Assembly (NCBI GenBank): GCA_965153455.1
Contig: OZ234503.1
Span: forward strand, 5,580,001-5,644,000
Direction: 5' to 3'
DNA: 64,000 nucleotides
Origin: Sphagnum compactum
Taxonomy: Eukaryota > Bryophyta > Sphagnopsida > Sphagnales
Shown: piece after piece, positions 1 through 11,472 of the stretch
Numbering within the stretch: the first letter of the stretch is position 1
How the letters are laid out: each line of letters starts with the position of its first letter
Notes under the pieces: generated by a model
Seen by the model: only the letters and a program-made list of their open reading frames with translations
The model's database searches: none
What the model was told of the DNA's origin: nothing
Made by a program: the position numbers and the translations under genes

Positions 1-3000
1 TCTTATTGATAATTTGTCAAAAAGAAAAAATTAAAATTTATTCATAAATTTCCTTCAATAATGTACACAAATTCATTTCAAAAAAAAATTATTTGAATTT
101 TTTTATTGAATAACATTCCAATGACCATTTTTTGGGGGAAAAAATACAAACACATGATTTGTAAATGGAAAAAACCTTTGTCATTAATACATGAATAAAT
201 AACCTTAAACTTTCATACCTTAAACTTTCATTTGATTTAGGAATTTATATTATACAATTTTGCTTCCTATATATCATAATTTTGCCAATAATTTGTAATT
301 TAGAAGTATGAATAACTCATATAATATATCCATATAAAATATTTATAAATGGATCATAAATCAATTATATATATATAATATCAATCATATTTATGATGTA
401 TAAATTGAATCTAAATATTTTAATTTATTTTGAATAATAGTTGTAAATATTGAAATGTTAACTAATTTTCTGAGACTACATTCATTTTTACTCATATAAT
501 CTAATATAACTATTAATAGTTTTTTTAAAACATGTAAAATAAATTATCTATTTTTATACATATAGTATATCAATTTTTATTTAAATTTATGATAAAATTT
601 TAATGTAAAAAGAAAATACATATTTCCCACATCTTACACTTTTATTTTATTTTAAAATTACAATACAATTTTATTTTTTTATAACATATCATACTTTTAC
701 CATTAAAATTTATTTCAATGTACAGTATTTAATTTATTCACATCGAATATTTGAAATGGATCATATGTCAACTTGTATATATTTTAAAATGTAATAAAGG
801 TCCTTATATTACCTATATGTATAATATTAATCAAAATTAGTTTTTAACATGCAATTCATTATGTTCATTTATACTCATATTAAATTATCAATGGTCATTT
901 TTGAATCATTGTAAAATAATTTTATGTCCATAGTGTCTATCTAATTAATGACACATCATTTTGTCCATGTTGTTTGCATAATTATTCTTTAGTCGTATTT
1001 GAAATGACTTTATCCTAGTCACATTTTCAAATGATATTTTAAATATCCACATCATTTAGTTGTCAATCATAGATGCCATATGGATGGAAACTTGCAATGA
1101 AAAAATGATGTCATCCTTCCTATTACCATGTCATCATCTACTAGTCAAATGCACCACTAATATATGACTACAATTTTTTCCACCTAGGATTTGAAGTAAT
1201 ATCCCACAATTATAATCAATTATGTAGTCATTTAAAACATCTAGTCATTGATTTCTTGGTTGCAAATGACATAATTCTTTCTAATGTAATGGGATTTCTA
1301 ATGTAATGTAATGTTTAATACTTGCCCAATGTAGGGTAAATAGGCTAGTGACTAAATATTTAAGCTCTTAGAAAGTTGATAATCCTAAGACATTGTTTTT
1401 TTGCCTTTGAAATTCATAAGTTTGGATCACTGAAAACATACAAAAAATGAAAAAGATTGGGGGTATAAAAGTAGGAAATTGATGTTTGGTGATAGGCATG
1501 TTCAAACATTATGATCTCAACATGTTCATATTTTTAATGGTTCCTTTTTCCTTTGGAGTTAAAAAGGCATATGTAGAGGTCCTCTTGACCCATAGTTATT
1601 TGGATCATCCAAAACAAACAACAAACATGGGGGAAAAAATGGGGTTTGGAAATACTTGAAGGTTGATTTCTTGGAAAAACGCACATTGTGATTTGGACAT
1701 GGTTTGTGATTCTTTTTCATTGTTCCTTTCCTTCCAAAATGAAAATAGGTTATGTAAAGCTTCTCTCGGCACACCCGTAGTAATTCATTAGATCATTCAA
1801 AACAAATAAAAAATGACATTCAATTATTTGATCACAAACTTGTGTTCATCAGAACATGTTTACCTTACTTGGTTTGTTTTTTCATTCATTTACTACCATT
1901 ACTTTATGCCACAAATAACCATGAAAATAATTAACTTCGGGAATAACCCTACACACCCCCTAATGAACACTATCCAACACAAAAAGTGGTCAACAATGGT
2001 AGTTACTTGATTTCCATAGGGTTTGATTGTTTTGATCTTGTATATATGTCAAAAGATTGTTCATTTTTAATGTTCAACTTTTTTATTATTTGGTATTTTT
2101 TCTTTGGATGAAACACACTAAAGTGTAACATTTTTAAGCACATGTGGAAGTTCATAATTGTCTAAATTAACATTTCAAAAGTAGTTTGAAGGCAGGATGC
2201 CTTGAATCACATAAGTCATTTTATAAGTTATCAATATATTTTTATTATAAAACAATTTTCAACCTTAATTTATCTTATGGAAAACTTAAATTTGAAAGAT
2301 GAGTTTCTAAACTATTACTTTTATTAAATAAACCATTTAATAGACAAAAACCATAATTCAAAGTGCATAACAAATTTTGATTGGATCCAAATTCTTTAAG
2401 GTGTACCACTAAGGACAAAAAGGACCTAGTCCTTAATGGAGTCCTTTTTTGTTTTATATTTTGATCCCATTAGTATTAATGAATCAAAATGTGTCAAATT
2501 ATTTATAAATACCATATGCTAGACCAGTACAATTTAAAATTCCATCAATCTCATCCATTTTGTGTTTATAGATGGTCAAATAGGACTATGCAAAGGAGTA
2601 CAAAAAAGGTGACAACATGACAATATTTTGGTACTCCTTAAAGAATTTGGACCTAATTATCAAAATCTTTTCAAAAAGTTTTTCTTGGTATCAATGTTAT
2701 CACATCATAATACTATTGAATCATTAACTCATTACAAAACATTATATGAAGGTGCATCATGGAGTCCATACTCATTGATTATGGACTATTACATGTTTTT
2801 GGGTACTCCTTTGAAAGTTCATTATATTATGACGATTCAAAAACTATTCATGAAATCTATACAATGTAATTATATTATATATTACATTGTAATGTTGAAT
2901 CTGTTTTCATTTTAGTCAATTATATTTAATCACATGATTAATTACAAATCTCAAAATCTTGTAAAAAAATTTCTCGCGACCACATTGAGTAGATACTGTA

Positions 3001-3350
3001 ATGTGCTTTCACCTTGTTCATGAGAAAAGTGATGAGATCAAATTTGAATTAAGACAATAGAATATGCAAAATAATGTATAAAACATGAAATAATCACATA
3101 GTGCAATTTGACTTAGAACCTGATAAGGCACAAAAAGATTAGTTCAAAAGTGCACCATACAAAGCTCATTAGGGGATATCTAATGTCTGGCTTAACTTAG
3201 AGTGACTATTTTCGTGGTCCATTGATTTGTCATATGCCACACCAGCTTCTTCCATTCAAATTGTCTAGCTATGACTTTGCCCCTCTCATGTGATGTAATA
3301 AGACAACGATCCAGTACATTCTAACATATCCAAATTTCGATCCGCTTATT
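1..3350. other. AT-rich intergenic DNA without a recognisable gene
   Basis: Very AT-rich sequence with many short A/T tracts and TATATA runs. The few open stretches are short, low-complexity and lack any domain I recognise. One part (about 960-1340) resembles 20690-21080 and is listed separately. Confidence 0.7.
960..1340. repeat. Dispersed AT-rich repeat, copy 1
   Basis: This stretch and 20690-21080 share a run of phrases in the same order: a tract rich in 'tagtcatt' and 'atgtcat' words, then 'atatatgact', then a 'taggatt' word followed by more 'agtcat' words. The match is diverged, so it looks like an old interspersed repeat of unknown class. No coding sequence or terminal repeats are visible. 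Confidence 0.35.
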
Positions 3351-3365
3351 CATTCAATAATTGGG

Positions 3366-4480
3366 TTGTGCACTGATTCCCAGAAGCATCAGATCTGTAG
3401 ACAGAAATACTCAGCAAAGTTGGCGCTACACTTTACAGAACTTAGCCAAGTGCCAGACGACACCCCCAGAAAACAACAACATCAAAAGGGATTGATCACT
3501 GGAAGAGTTCCAAATAGCAACCCAAAGAAAGAAAGAAAGAAAAAGCCAGAGAAAATATGTTGCGTGTCTCAAACTTTTTACAAAGGAGGAATGTGCAGAG
3601 AGAGAGAGAGAGAGAAAAAAGAAAAAGCTTTAAAAAGCAGCCTAAACTTATAAGAATCCGTTGAGGACGCCGATAAGAACTCACCTACTACCCAGTCCCA
3701 ATTCTGGAAACCTTCCTTTCTTTAAGTCAACGAACTAAATGAGAACCTCAGTGCCAGCTTCCCCCAGACCATGGGACAGCCAGAAAAGCCAGGCCTTTAT
3801 TTGCTGCTGCTCTCCTCCGGCTAGATTATACCTTCCTTCTAGTATATGAGTACTTCAGGACTAATAGGTATACTTCATGTAACTAGTAACGTGTTTCTTT
3901 CCCTACTCTGCCACAATTTGTGCAGCAAACTTCCCAATTTTATACAGATGATGATCAGTCAGCTTCTTCTCCAATCACTTCAAGTGCTGTTCCATAGCTT
4001 TGCTATCTCTGGTAGTGTATCAAAAGCAAGCTTTTTGCCCAGTCAACAACAACAACACCAGCCCAGGTATAATCTTGTTGCTTCTTCACCTAAACACATC
4101 CAGTGGAATCTAAATTATTTTGTATGCCTCCACTGAATTCATGCTGTTTTTTGAACTTTCTGTTGTTTCTTTGGAGAAACTTTCAAAAAGAATTAGCCTA
4201 GCAGGGGTTGGTTTCACTTTGCTTTCATTTTTCCTAGTTTTGATCCGAATCCATTGACTTTGTTTTGGATGCTGCTTCCAGATGGATCAATTGGCTGCGA
4301 GGTATATCTGCTGCTATTTCTGATCTTTATTGGCAATTTTGGGGAAATGGGTTTCATTGGATTCCGCTCTTCGCTGATCCAGGCTTCCGGGTAGTTCATG
4401 ATGGGAAGACATCCTTCATGATGGATCTAGTGAACCCATTGACTTCTTCAGGTCTATTTAGAATTGCTATTATTTGAACT
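3366..4480. other. GC-richer island, possible transcribed locus
   Basis: Base composition rises clearly compared with both flanks. There is a (GA)n tract at about 3598-3615 and a short ATG reading frame of 17 codons starting at 3771. The longer open stretches (for example 3846-4136 and 4265-4477) have no recognisable domain. This could be a promoter plus 5' UTR of an unrecognised gene, a non-coding RNA, or a gene relic. I cannot assign a product. Confidence 0.25.
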
Positions 4481-5197
4481 CTTTATTTGAAGCTTTGGGT
4501 TTGCTGATCCAAAGCTACTTTCATGTAGACCCTAGTTCATCACCTTGATGTTGGGAGTACATCAAGAATTTTGCTGTTCTTTTGGAACCAAGTAATTTAT
4601 AAGTTGTAGTTGTTGGGGAATTATATTGGTGTTGTGTTTTGAATCATTTGGTTCCTCCTAGTTTAAATTAGCTGGACCCCCCATTTTGGCTCCATTTGCA
4701 GAACTTTCCTAGTTGTAATCTAGACCCTCCTGGTTCCCATTTGCACTTGCACTAGGTAGTTTGTATCTGGACCCATTAGAGATATCTGTTTGTAAAGGAT
4801 TCCCTAGTTTGTCCCCAGTCTAGTTTCATAATTTTTGTTTCATCCCCACTTTTCGTGCATCCTTTAAAATCACTCCAATTGGGGACCAAAATCCCAAACC
4901 AGGGATAAACTAAGGCCTATCTACCTACCTTCAATCTGAAGGTGCCTAGTTGACTCTAGTTACTTTCTGGATAACTTTTATTAACTCCGCTGAGTTCTTA
5001 TGGCTCCCTCCCCCTCTCCTCCTTACATGCAGCATTATTTTCATGATCTGACAATTCCCCCAAAAGAAACCTCCTTTCAAAAACAGTAGGTACCCACCCC
5101 CAAAAATGTTCTCCACAGAATATGGCACATATCCGACTATTTAAAAACATTTCTAAATCTGATTTTTATTTGTGGACTATTAGGGTTCACCCTCACA

Positions 5198-5575
5198 ACC
5201 AGTGTTGGGTTTAGGGTTCTACTATATGAAGAACTTCTGGGTTTGGTTTTGGTTTCAGTTCTGAAAATTAGACCCTGTTCCAGATAACCCAGACTGGAAT
5301 TGGTGGTTAATTTTGGGTTAGCTTCCTCCCCCTTTGTCCTCGGTTCTATATAGTCCTTTTTTTTTTCAAATTTTTTTCCCCAAAAATCTCGATTCCAGTT
5401 CCACATATAAATGGAACAGGGAATCTGGTTCCCAGGTCCAGTTCGTTTTTTCTGAAAGTCTAGTTCTGGTTTGGGAACCAGTTCCAAAAAGTAGACCTGG
5501 TACTAGTTCAGTTTTTACTAACTGGAACCAGAACTGGGTACCCGCCCAATTTTGTTCACAACTTCACAGTAGGTA
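5198..5575. repeat. Degenerate GGAACC/CCAGTT-rich repeat, copy 1
   Basis: It begins near an ACCAGTGTTGGGT motif and then carries many degenerate words of the type 'ggttccagttctgg' and 'gaaccagaactgg'. A second block at 30289-30730 starts with the same ACCAGTGTTGGGT motif and has the same internal vocabulary. CAGTGTTG-type ends are known from hAT transposons, so a hAT-derived non-autonomous family is possible. I did not find a matching right end or target-site duplication. Confidence 0.3.
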
Positions 5576-6957
5576 GGGTTTTTTTGGGGGCGAAATTTCA
5601 CCAAATGGTGAATTTGTTTTTTAAAGTGGCGAAAATTTAGTGTTTTTTAAATTCCTTTAGTCAAATATATATATATATATATATATATTCCCAGATTCTA
5701 TCCTAAGTTCCAGCAGGTAGCCAAAAAAATATAGAACAATGCTAGATTTTTAAAAACCTCTATAAAATTGTCTTCTTGCCAAATCTGGCTAAATCTTCTT
5801 ATGGATGATCACCACTTCCACTAAAGCCCTCCATTCTACAGGCTATACATTCCATCCATGCTTGGCAATCATATATATTCTAGCACATAAAGAATTTATG
5901 GTTTTGGGGGTTTAAAATTCAATCCCAAGAGGGAAATTTAACTGCTATGAGTTGCAGATTAGGTTTAGGGTTTTAGAGAATTCACTTATTTTTACTTTAG
6001 AAGGAAAGGCCATGTTGGGATAACTACAAAAACTGTCAGAGAAAGTGTTTGAAGGAATAAGGCATCTATCTATCTACACATGAATTACTAGTTTGAAACC
6101 CTAAATTTGTAAGTGAAGTGAAATAAGCCACGTCCCCTACTAATAATATTTTTTCAGACACGGATTATCCGCATCTGATGTAACTTTGGATGGATGTAGA
6201 TGAAAATGAAGTCTTGATTGTGTGGTTGGACTCTAAGATACTTCAAATCTAGATTGATTGAGATGATGTTTATAACTTTGGATGGATGTAGATGAAAATG
6301 AATTTTCTATATTGTCTAGTTAGAGTCCAAGAGAATGGAGGCATCATCATGGAGAAGGAGAACCCGGAGAAGTGAAGAAAAGGGATATTTATTGGCCGGT
6401 AGGCAAGGATATTGTGTTTAGATTCATTATAGAGTATAGTAGCTTAATGGATTTTGGCCCCTAGGTAATAATAATAGGTCTATTTTTATATGCGGACTTT
6501 TTGAAAGATGATATTATGGCTTGTGTTGAAACTTGAGATTAGTTACACAGTTATGATTTCTTTTGAAGGATTTTGGTTTCTTTTAGAGGATTTTTTGGAA
6601 GATTATTTATTTTTGCATGGTGAAATATTTGAATTTCAATAATTCTTCTTTGGCCTTAAGATACTTTTTAATGTAAATGGCAAGGCCACAGTGTGACACA
6701 CACACCCCTTGTTATTCTTATTGTAAAAACCTTGCCCTAATGCATAGTGTATTTGGTGGAATGCCTACAAAGTGTAAGAAACCACGAGCATTTCAGAAGA
6801 TGAGATGCACACACCTACAAGCATTCCATTTTCAAAAATGCCTCGCATCATTTTTTTTCCCATGATACCCACTGGTATAAGAGGGAAAAAAAATTAAATT
6901 AAATTAAAAATTGGTGATTTTATTTTATGCCGTGTAATGCCTGATGCCATAGGTATT

Positions 6958-7040
6958 ACTGGAATTGGGCCCTTAGACCTCTCACAGGCCCTTATTTCGG
7001 TAATGCCTGCAACCTCAGGGCGTTACCCTGCACATACCTG
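6958..7040. repeat. Dispersed repeat related to 36325-36410
   Basis: Both places have 'ggcccttatt', a variable doublet, 'ggtaa', then 'gcctgca', followed by a GC-rich half that partly mirrors the first half. A looser relative lies around 7195-7320. This is probably an old short interspersed or MITE-like element of unknown class. Confidence 0.3.
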
Positions 7041-8965
7041 CCCACATTTTTCTGGTGTAATCCAAGAGCTCCTCACAGAGAGTATTTTTCCATTTTGAAA
7101 AAAATGGAACGCCCATTTTTTACATTCAATTATTCAAAATGTCTCACAATTTTATTTTATTTTATTTTTTCTAGTAATACCCACTATATTAAAATTCTAA
7201 TACATTTAAAAAAGTTGATGCAGGTTTTCACCCTTGGTAAAGCTAGTGGGATCAGGCTTTACCCTACACTTAGAATAACATTTGGGTGCAGGAAAGTGCC
7301 TTGCCCAGCTATTACCATGTAAGTATAAATAAATAAATAGATAAACATAAATAAATAAAGGAAGGAAAAACACCCCCACAAAGGAACAAGAGAAGAAAAA
7401 AAGAAAGGATCGAAGTCCACACAATAGAACACACACAAGAACAGACCCAAAAGTGCAGAACCCACAATGGGGAGCCATGTAAGTTCCTTTAATTCTTTCT
7501 GTATTGCTAATAATCAGTGAACCACTAATTAGTCCCTCAGCTTTTCCTTGTTGAATGCACAATTAAAAAAACAAACAAACAAACAAAATAAAGTAAAAAC
7601 ACAGAAACAAAATAACCTTAAAAAAAAGAAACAAAACAACAAATGTCACTAAAGTTAAAATAAAATAGAGTTGCCTAATAAAAAGGTTGCCTAATAAATA
7701 CAGGTTTTGTTTTTCAAACTCCTCAAGTAGGGCCATTGCTGAGTATCCCAGCATTAATTAATTAGCATTAAAAGTGCTGCTGAACATCTATGAAATGCCC
7801 AGATCTAGATGTTGCTAATTTAATTTTTTTTATTTCGAAAAATGGCCAAAACATCCATAGAAATCACAAAAAAATTCTCATGCTTTTTAAACATTTTCTG
7901 AAAAAATTCCACCAAGTTGCCCCCAACAGAATTGGCTCAGACTATTTGTGTTTTTTTTTCTGGTGGCGAAATTCTGCAACTTCGAGAATTTTTTTCCAGG
8001 AAATGAAAAAGAAAACCCAAAAACATTTGTGATTTTCATAGATTTGTTCTTCATTTTTGGGAATAAAAATAAAATAAATTAGCCACATTTAGACCTAGGC
8101 ACTTCGTAAGTGGTCACTTGTAGAAGTAGCACTTTTGTAAAAATGTTACAGCCCACTTAGGACAGTTGCCATTTAATGCTAATTAAATGCAGGGGATCCT
8201 CACCACTGGACAAGTGTTTGCTGATAATTGATTTTTTCATATCTATCGCATAGGTTTTATTTTAAACATTGGGGTGTCATTTAGGTTCTCAATATTTTAT
8301 GAGTAGTAACACCATCGGTTATGCATGGGAGTAGGTTATCACATAACCAATTGATAACCCCTCGTTATCCTACTGGTAATTAGCCAGTTCCAAAGTTAAA
8401 ATGATCATTTTTGTTATTATATTTATAAAATTAGAAAAATGTTTTAAGGATTGATAACTTTCCTGGATGATAATCAAGTCATCCATCCCTGTAGGTTCTG
8501 AGTAGGTTATTAAATTTTAATACACGTTGGTTCAGTTATTAACCAGTTCTTAAAAAATCAAGAACCAACCGGTAAGCAGATTGATAACCGGTCAAAACTC
8601 AATAACAGGCCAACACTGCACTTGGACTACTTGAGGAGTTGTGTATTATATACTGAGTTTCAACATTTCATACTCAGAATGAATAAAATGCAGATAGCAT
8701 TGAAAGAGGGGGTTTCCTTACTTTGCGGATACCACTGAAAGATGGGTTTTTGGGGTGAAAGGAGGCCCAAAGAGAGGTTGACTTTACGGATAACTTTAAT
8801 ATAATGATCCTTTACAGAATGGTTAAAAAATTTGTGTGAAGAGTAAGCGCGTGGTGTAAATTAGGAACAACAAAACAAAAGCAGCAGTGCACACTGGTTG
8901 CAAGCAACAGCCGTTAACTAAAATCAGTCGTGAACCAACTGGCCGTTGCTACAACGACGGTGTAG

Positions 8966-8971
8966 CACGTG
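8966..8971. promoter_or_regulatory. G-box (CACGTG) upstream of the glyoxal oxidase gene
   Basis: A perfect CACGTG palindrome, the classical bZIP/bHLH binding core of plants, lies about 0.7 kb upstream of the likely transcription start of the gene at 9856. One hexamer can occur by chance, so function is only suggested. Confidence 0.3.
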
Positions 8972-9237
8972 ACTCAAGCACCAAACGTGCAACCACACGG
9001 TTATGCATAGCTCCGGCCTGATATGATGATGAATGTGTGGGGACACTAGACGCGTTGTTTAAAGGACTGTGCAAGAGATTCAAGCACAAATCGCTGATGA
9101 ATCCTTTGCTGATGAATCCGCTGAACATCCGATTCTCCACCTCGAGAGTAGCGGATCCACTTAAGTAGAACGCCAATGTTCACGGATCACTAGTTACAAT
9201 ACCAAGCTTACATGTGTGTCAACTTGGTAACTGAAGA

Positions 9238-9440
9238 GAGACTCGAGATATGCACAGAGGTCGAGAGAGAGTGAGAGAGAGAACTTAAGGCTTGAGCACT
9301 AGATAGAGAGAACCCATCATCTTCAAGAGCAGTTTCTCCTTTGAGAGAGAGAGCCTTGAGCCTTGAGCCTTGATCAGTACTAGATAGAGAACCACCCATC
9401 ATCTTCCAGCTGAGCAGTTCCTCCTTTGTGAGAAAACTTC
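9238..9440. repeat. GA-rich leader with an imperfect direct duplication
   Basis: The segment 9298-9355 (an 'actagatagaga' word, then 'cccatcatctt', then 'gcag', then 'ttctcctttg') is repeated with changes at 9378-9436. The two copies are separated by GAGAGA and 'ccttgag' repeats. It lies in the promoter of the gene at 9856, upstream of its TATA box, and GA-rich tracts of this kind are common in plant promoters and leaders. Confidence 0.5.
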
Positions 9441-9653
9441 TCAGCTCCACCAACAAGGAAAGTAGTAAAAACTAGCTGGCTCTTGGGATCTGATGATCTT
9501 GTTTCGGGCTCACTAGAGTATGCTTGGCGCGCGAACAGCGAAGAGTACTGCTGCACTAGGCCGGTTCTTTTTTCATCTGTGGAAAGAATCAGAATCTGAG
9601 ATCAGCATACAGTACTCGCCGTGACAACTTCGTCGGCTAGAAGCTAGTTGCAG

Positions 9654-9663
9654 AATATATAGA
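9654..9663 (+). promoter_or_regulatory. Likely TATA box of the glyoxal oxidase gene
   Basis: The word 'aatatatag' sits in a GC-richer context about 200 bases before the start codon at 9856. This spacing would give a 5' UTR of roughly 160-170 bases. It is the best TATA match close to the gene. Confidence 0.4.
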
Positions 9664-9855
9664 GCGACGTGGGTGGAGGTTTTGCAGACACCTTGAAGCT
9701 AGCTGCTGCTAGTAGCTAGAAATCTGGTACAGATCAGTGAGCGGGATCATCGTATAAACTGCTGCAGCAGCTGGGTCCGTTGTTGGTGGCTGCACGCGCA
9801 CACCACGCACCAAGTTAGTGCGTTCAGGTTCAAGCTGCAGCTAAAGTAATTGAAC

Positions 9856-11472
9856 ATGAGGACGATGTGGTCGACGGAGTTGCGGCGACAAGTGCGGCTC
9901 AGTTTGTGCTTGTTGATGTTGTTGTGTAACTACGTCGAGTTTGGGATTGCTGGCTATGCGGACTCATGGGTGCTGATACAGAAGAACGGTGGTGTGTCAG
10001 CTATGCATACGGTGCTGCTACATACCAACAAACTGGTCATCTTCGATAGAACTGACTACGGTCCTTCGCAGATCAGGCTGCCGAATGGTATCTGCAGGAG
10101 AGACCCGACCGATTTAGCACTCAAGGTGGACTGCTGGGCGCACTCGGTGGAGCTAGATCTCGCCACCAACACGATCCGACCTTTAGAGGTTCTAACCGAT
10201 ACTTGGTGCTCGTCGGGTGCCGTCACTTCGGATGGGACGTTGACGCAAACAGGCGGGTGGAATGATGGAGGGAGGACAGTTCGTCTGATGGGGACTGGAC
10301 CTACTGACAATTGGCGTGAGTTTGAGAACTCCTTGGCAGTAGCTCGATGGTATGCATCTGATCAGCTGCTGCCTAATCAAGCGATCATAGTTGTTGGAGG
10401 TCGAGCTCAATTCAGCTATGAGTTTGTTCCAAGGCCTAAAGGACAAGGAGTTTTCAAACTCCCTCTCTTGGCAGCGACCAATGAAGCAGGCGCCGAGAAT
10501 AATCTCTACCCTTTCACCCATCTGCTACCTGATGGAAACCTTTTTATCTTCGCGAACAGAGACTCTATTCTCCTCAACTGGAAGACTGGTGCGGTATTAC
10601 GCAACTATCCAACAATTCCTGACGGACCTCGCAACTATCCATCTTCTGGATCCTCAGTCATGCTCCCCTTGTCAGCTGCTAACGGATTCACGGTTGCGGA
10701 GATCATGATCTGCGGGGGTGCACCAGATGGAGCTTTCCAGAAACGGAATTTCGCCATAGCGTTGCAAACTTGTGCTCGTATGGTGGTGACTGCAGCAGCT
10801 CCTAGATGGACCGTATCGCTAATGCCTATACCACGAGTGATGGGAGACATGCTGATCTTGCCGACTGGAGAAATACTCATCATCAATGGAGCTAAGCAAG
10901 GAACAGCAGGTTGGGGAAATGCAAGAACGCCTGTACTAACGCCAGTACTGTACAACCCAACTACATTCAGATACCAAGTGATGCGAGCCACAACCATTCC
11001 CAGGCTCTATCATTCTTCCGCAGTTGTTTTGCCTAGTGGTGAGGTCTTCGTGGGTGGCAGCAACCCCAACGAAGGATATGTATTCTCTGGCGTTCCTTTC
11101 CCCACAGAGCTTCGCTACGAGAAGTACAGACCTTACTATCTCAATCCCGGCTACAACTTACGACGACCCAACATTGTTGGATCTCCCGCGGAAGTCTTGT
11201 ATGGCGCAGCTTTCAAAGTCACATTCTCACTAGGAATGAAACCAACAGGTGTTCTCTTCCGTCTCTACTTCCCTTCCTTCACGACTCATACATTCTCGCA
11301 GAACCAACGGATGCTGGTTTTGAGAGCAGGCGCGGTGGTTCCCGTAGGCAGACTCTACACAGCCACCGTGTTCGGTCCTCCAAGTGCCGTTCTAGCACCA
11401 GCTGGTTATTACCTTTTCACCATCATCAACCTCGGCACTCCTAGTCCATCAGTCTGGATGCATATCGGCTAA
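9856..11472 (+). CDS. GLOX: Secreted glyoxal oxidase / galactose oxidase-like copper radical oxidase
   Basis: The 538-aa product is a copper radical oxidase of the glyoxal oxidase N-terminal plus DUF1929 family. These enzymes oxidise aldehydes or primary alcohols to the acid or aldehyde and release H2O2 in the cell wall. The frame is open from TTG at 9850, but ATG at 9856 is the first AUG and is followed by a hydrophobic signal peptide (about residues 10-33). Expected active-site residues are visible: Cys118 in TWCSSG (Tyr-Cys cofactor), Tyr188 in QFSYEF (its partner and copper ligand), Tyr385-His386 in RLYHSS, and His478 in THTFSQ. Kelch-like blade motifs (VVGG, VFVGG) recur. It is intronless and of normal length, and a CAG-rich tract follows the stop. 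Substrate cannot be read from sequence; the family call is secure. Confidence 0.93.
   Translation: MRTMWSTELRRQVRLSLCLLMLLCNYVEFGIAGYADSWVLIQKNGGVSAMHTVLLHTNKLVIFDRTDYGPSQIRLPNGICRRDPTDLALKVDCWAHSVELDLATNTIRPLEVLTDTWCSSGAVTSDGTLTQTGGWNDGGRTVRLMGTGPTDNWREFENSLAVARWYASDQLLPNQAIIVVGGRAQFSYEFVPRPKGQGVFKLPLLAATNEAGAENNLYPFTHLLPDGNLFIFANRDSILLNWKTGAVLRNYPTIPDGPRNYPSSGSSVMLPLSAANGFTVAEIMICGGAPDGAFQKRNFAIALQTCARMVVTAAAPRWTVSLMPIPRVMGDMLILPTGEILIINGAKQGTAGWGNARTPVLTPVLYNPTTFRYQVMRATTIPRLYHSSAVVLPSGEVFVGGSNPNEGYVFSGVPFPTELRYEKYRPYYLNPGYNLRRPNIVGSPAEVLYGAAFKVTFSLGMKPTGVLFRLYFPSFTTHTFSQNQRMLVLRAGAVVPVGRLYTATVFGPPSAVLAPAGYYLFTIINLGTPSPSVWMHIG

Larger units (their letters stand above)
4481..8900. other. 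Intergenic region without a recognisable gene
   Basis: Mostly AT-rich, with a (TA)n tract near 5668-5688 and (ACAA)n-like A-rich sequence near 7565-7660. Two dispersed-repeat segments (5198-5575 and 6958-7040) are listed separately. No open stretch has a domain I recognise. Confidence 0.6.

Noticed and set aside
9850-9855. Glyoxal oxidase start at TTG 9850
   Set aside because: The ATG at 9856 is the first AUG and sits directly before the signal peptide.
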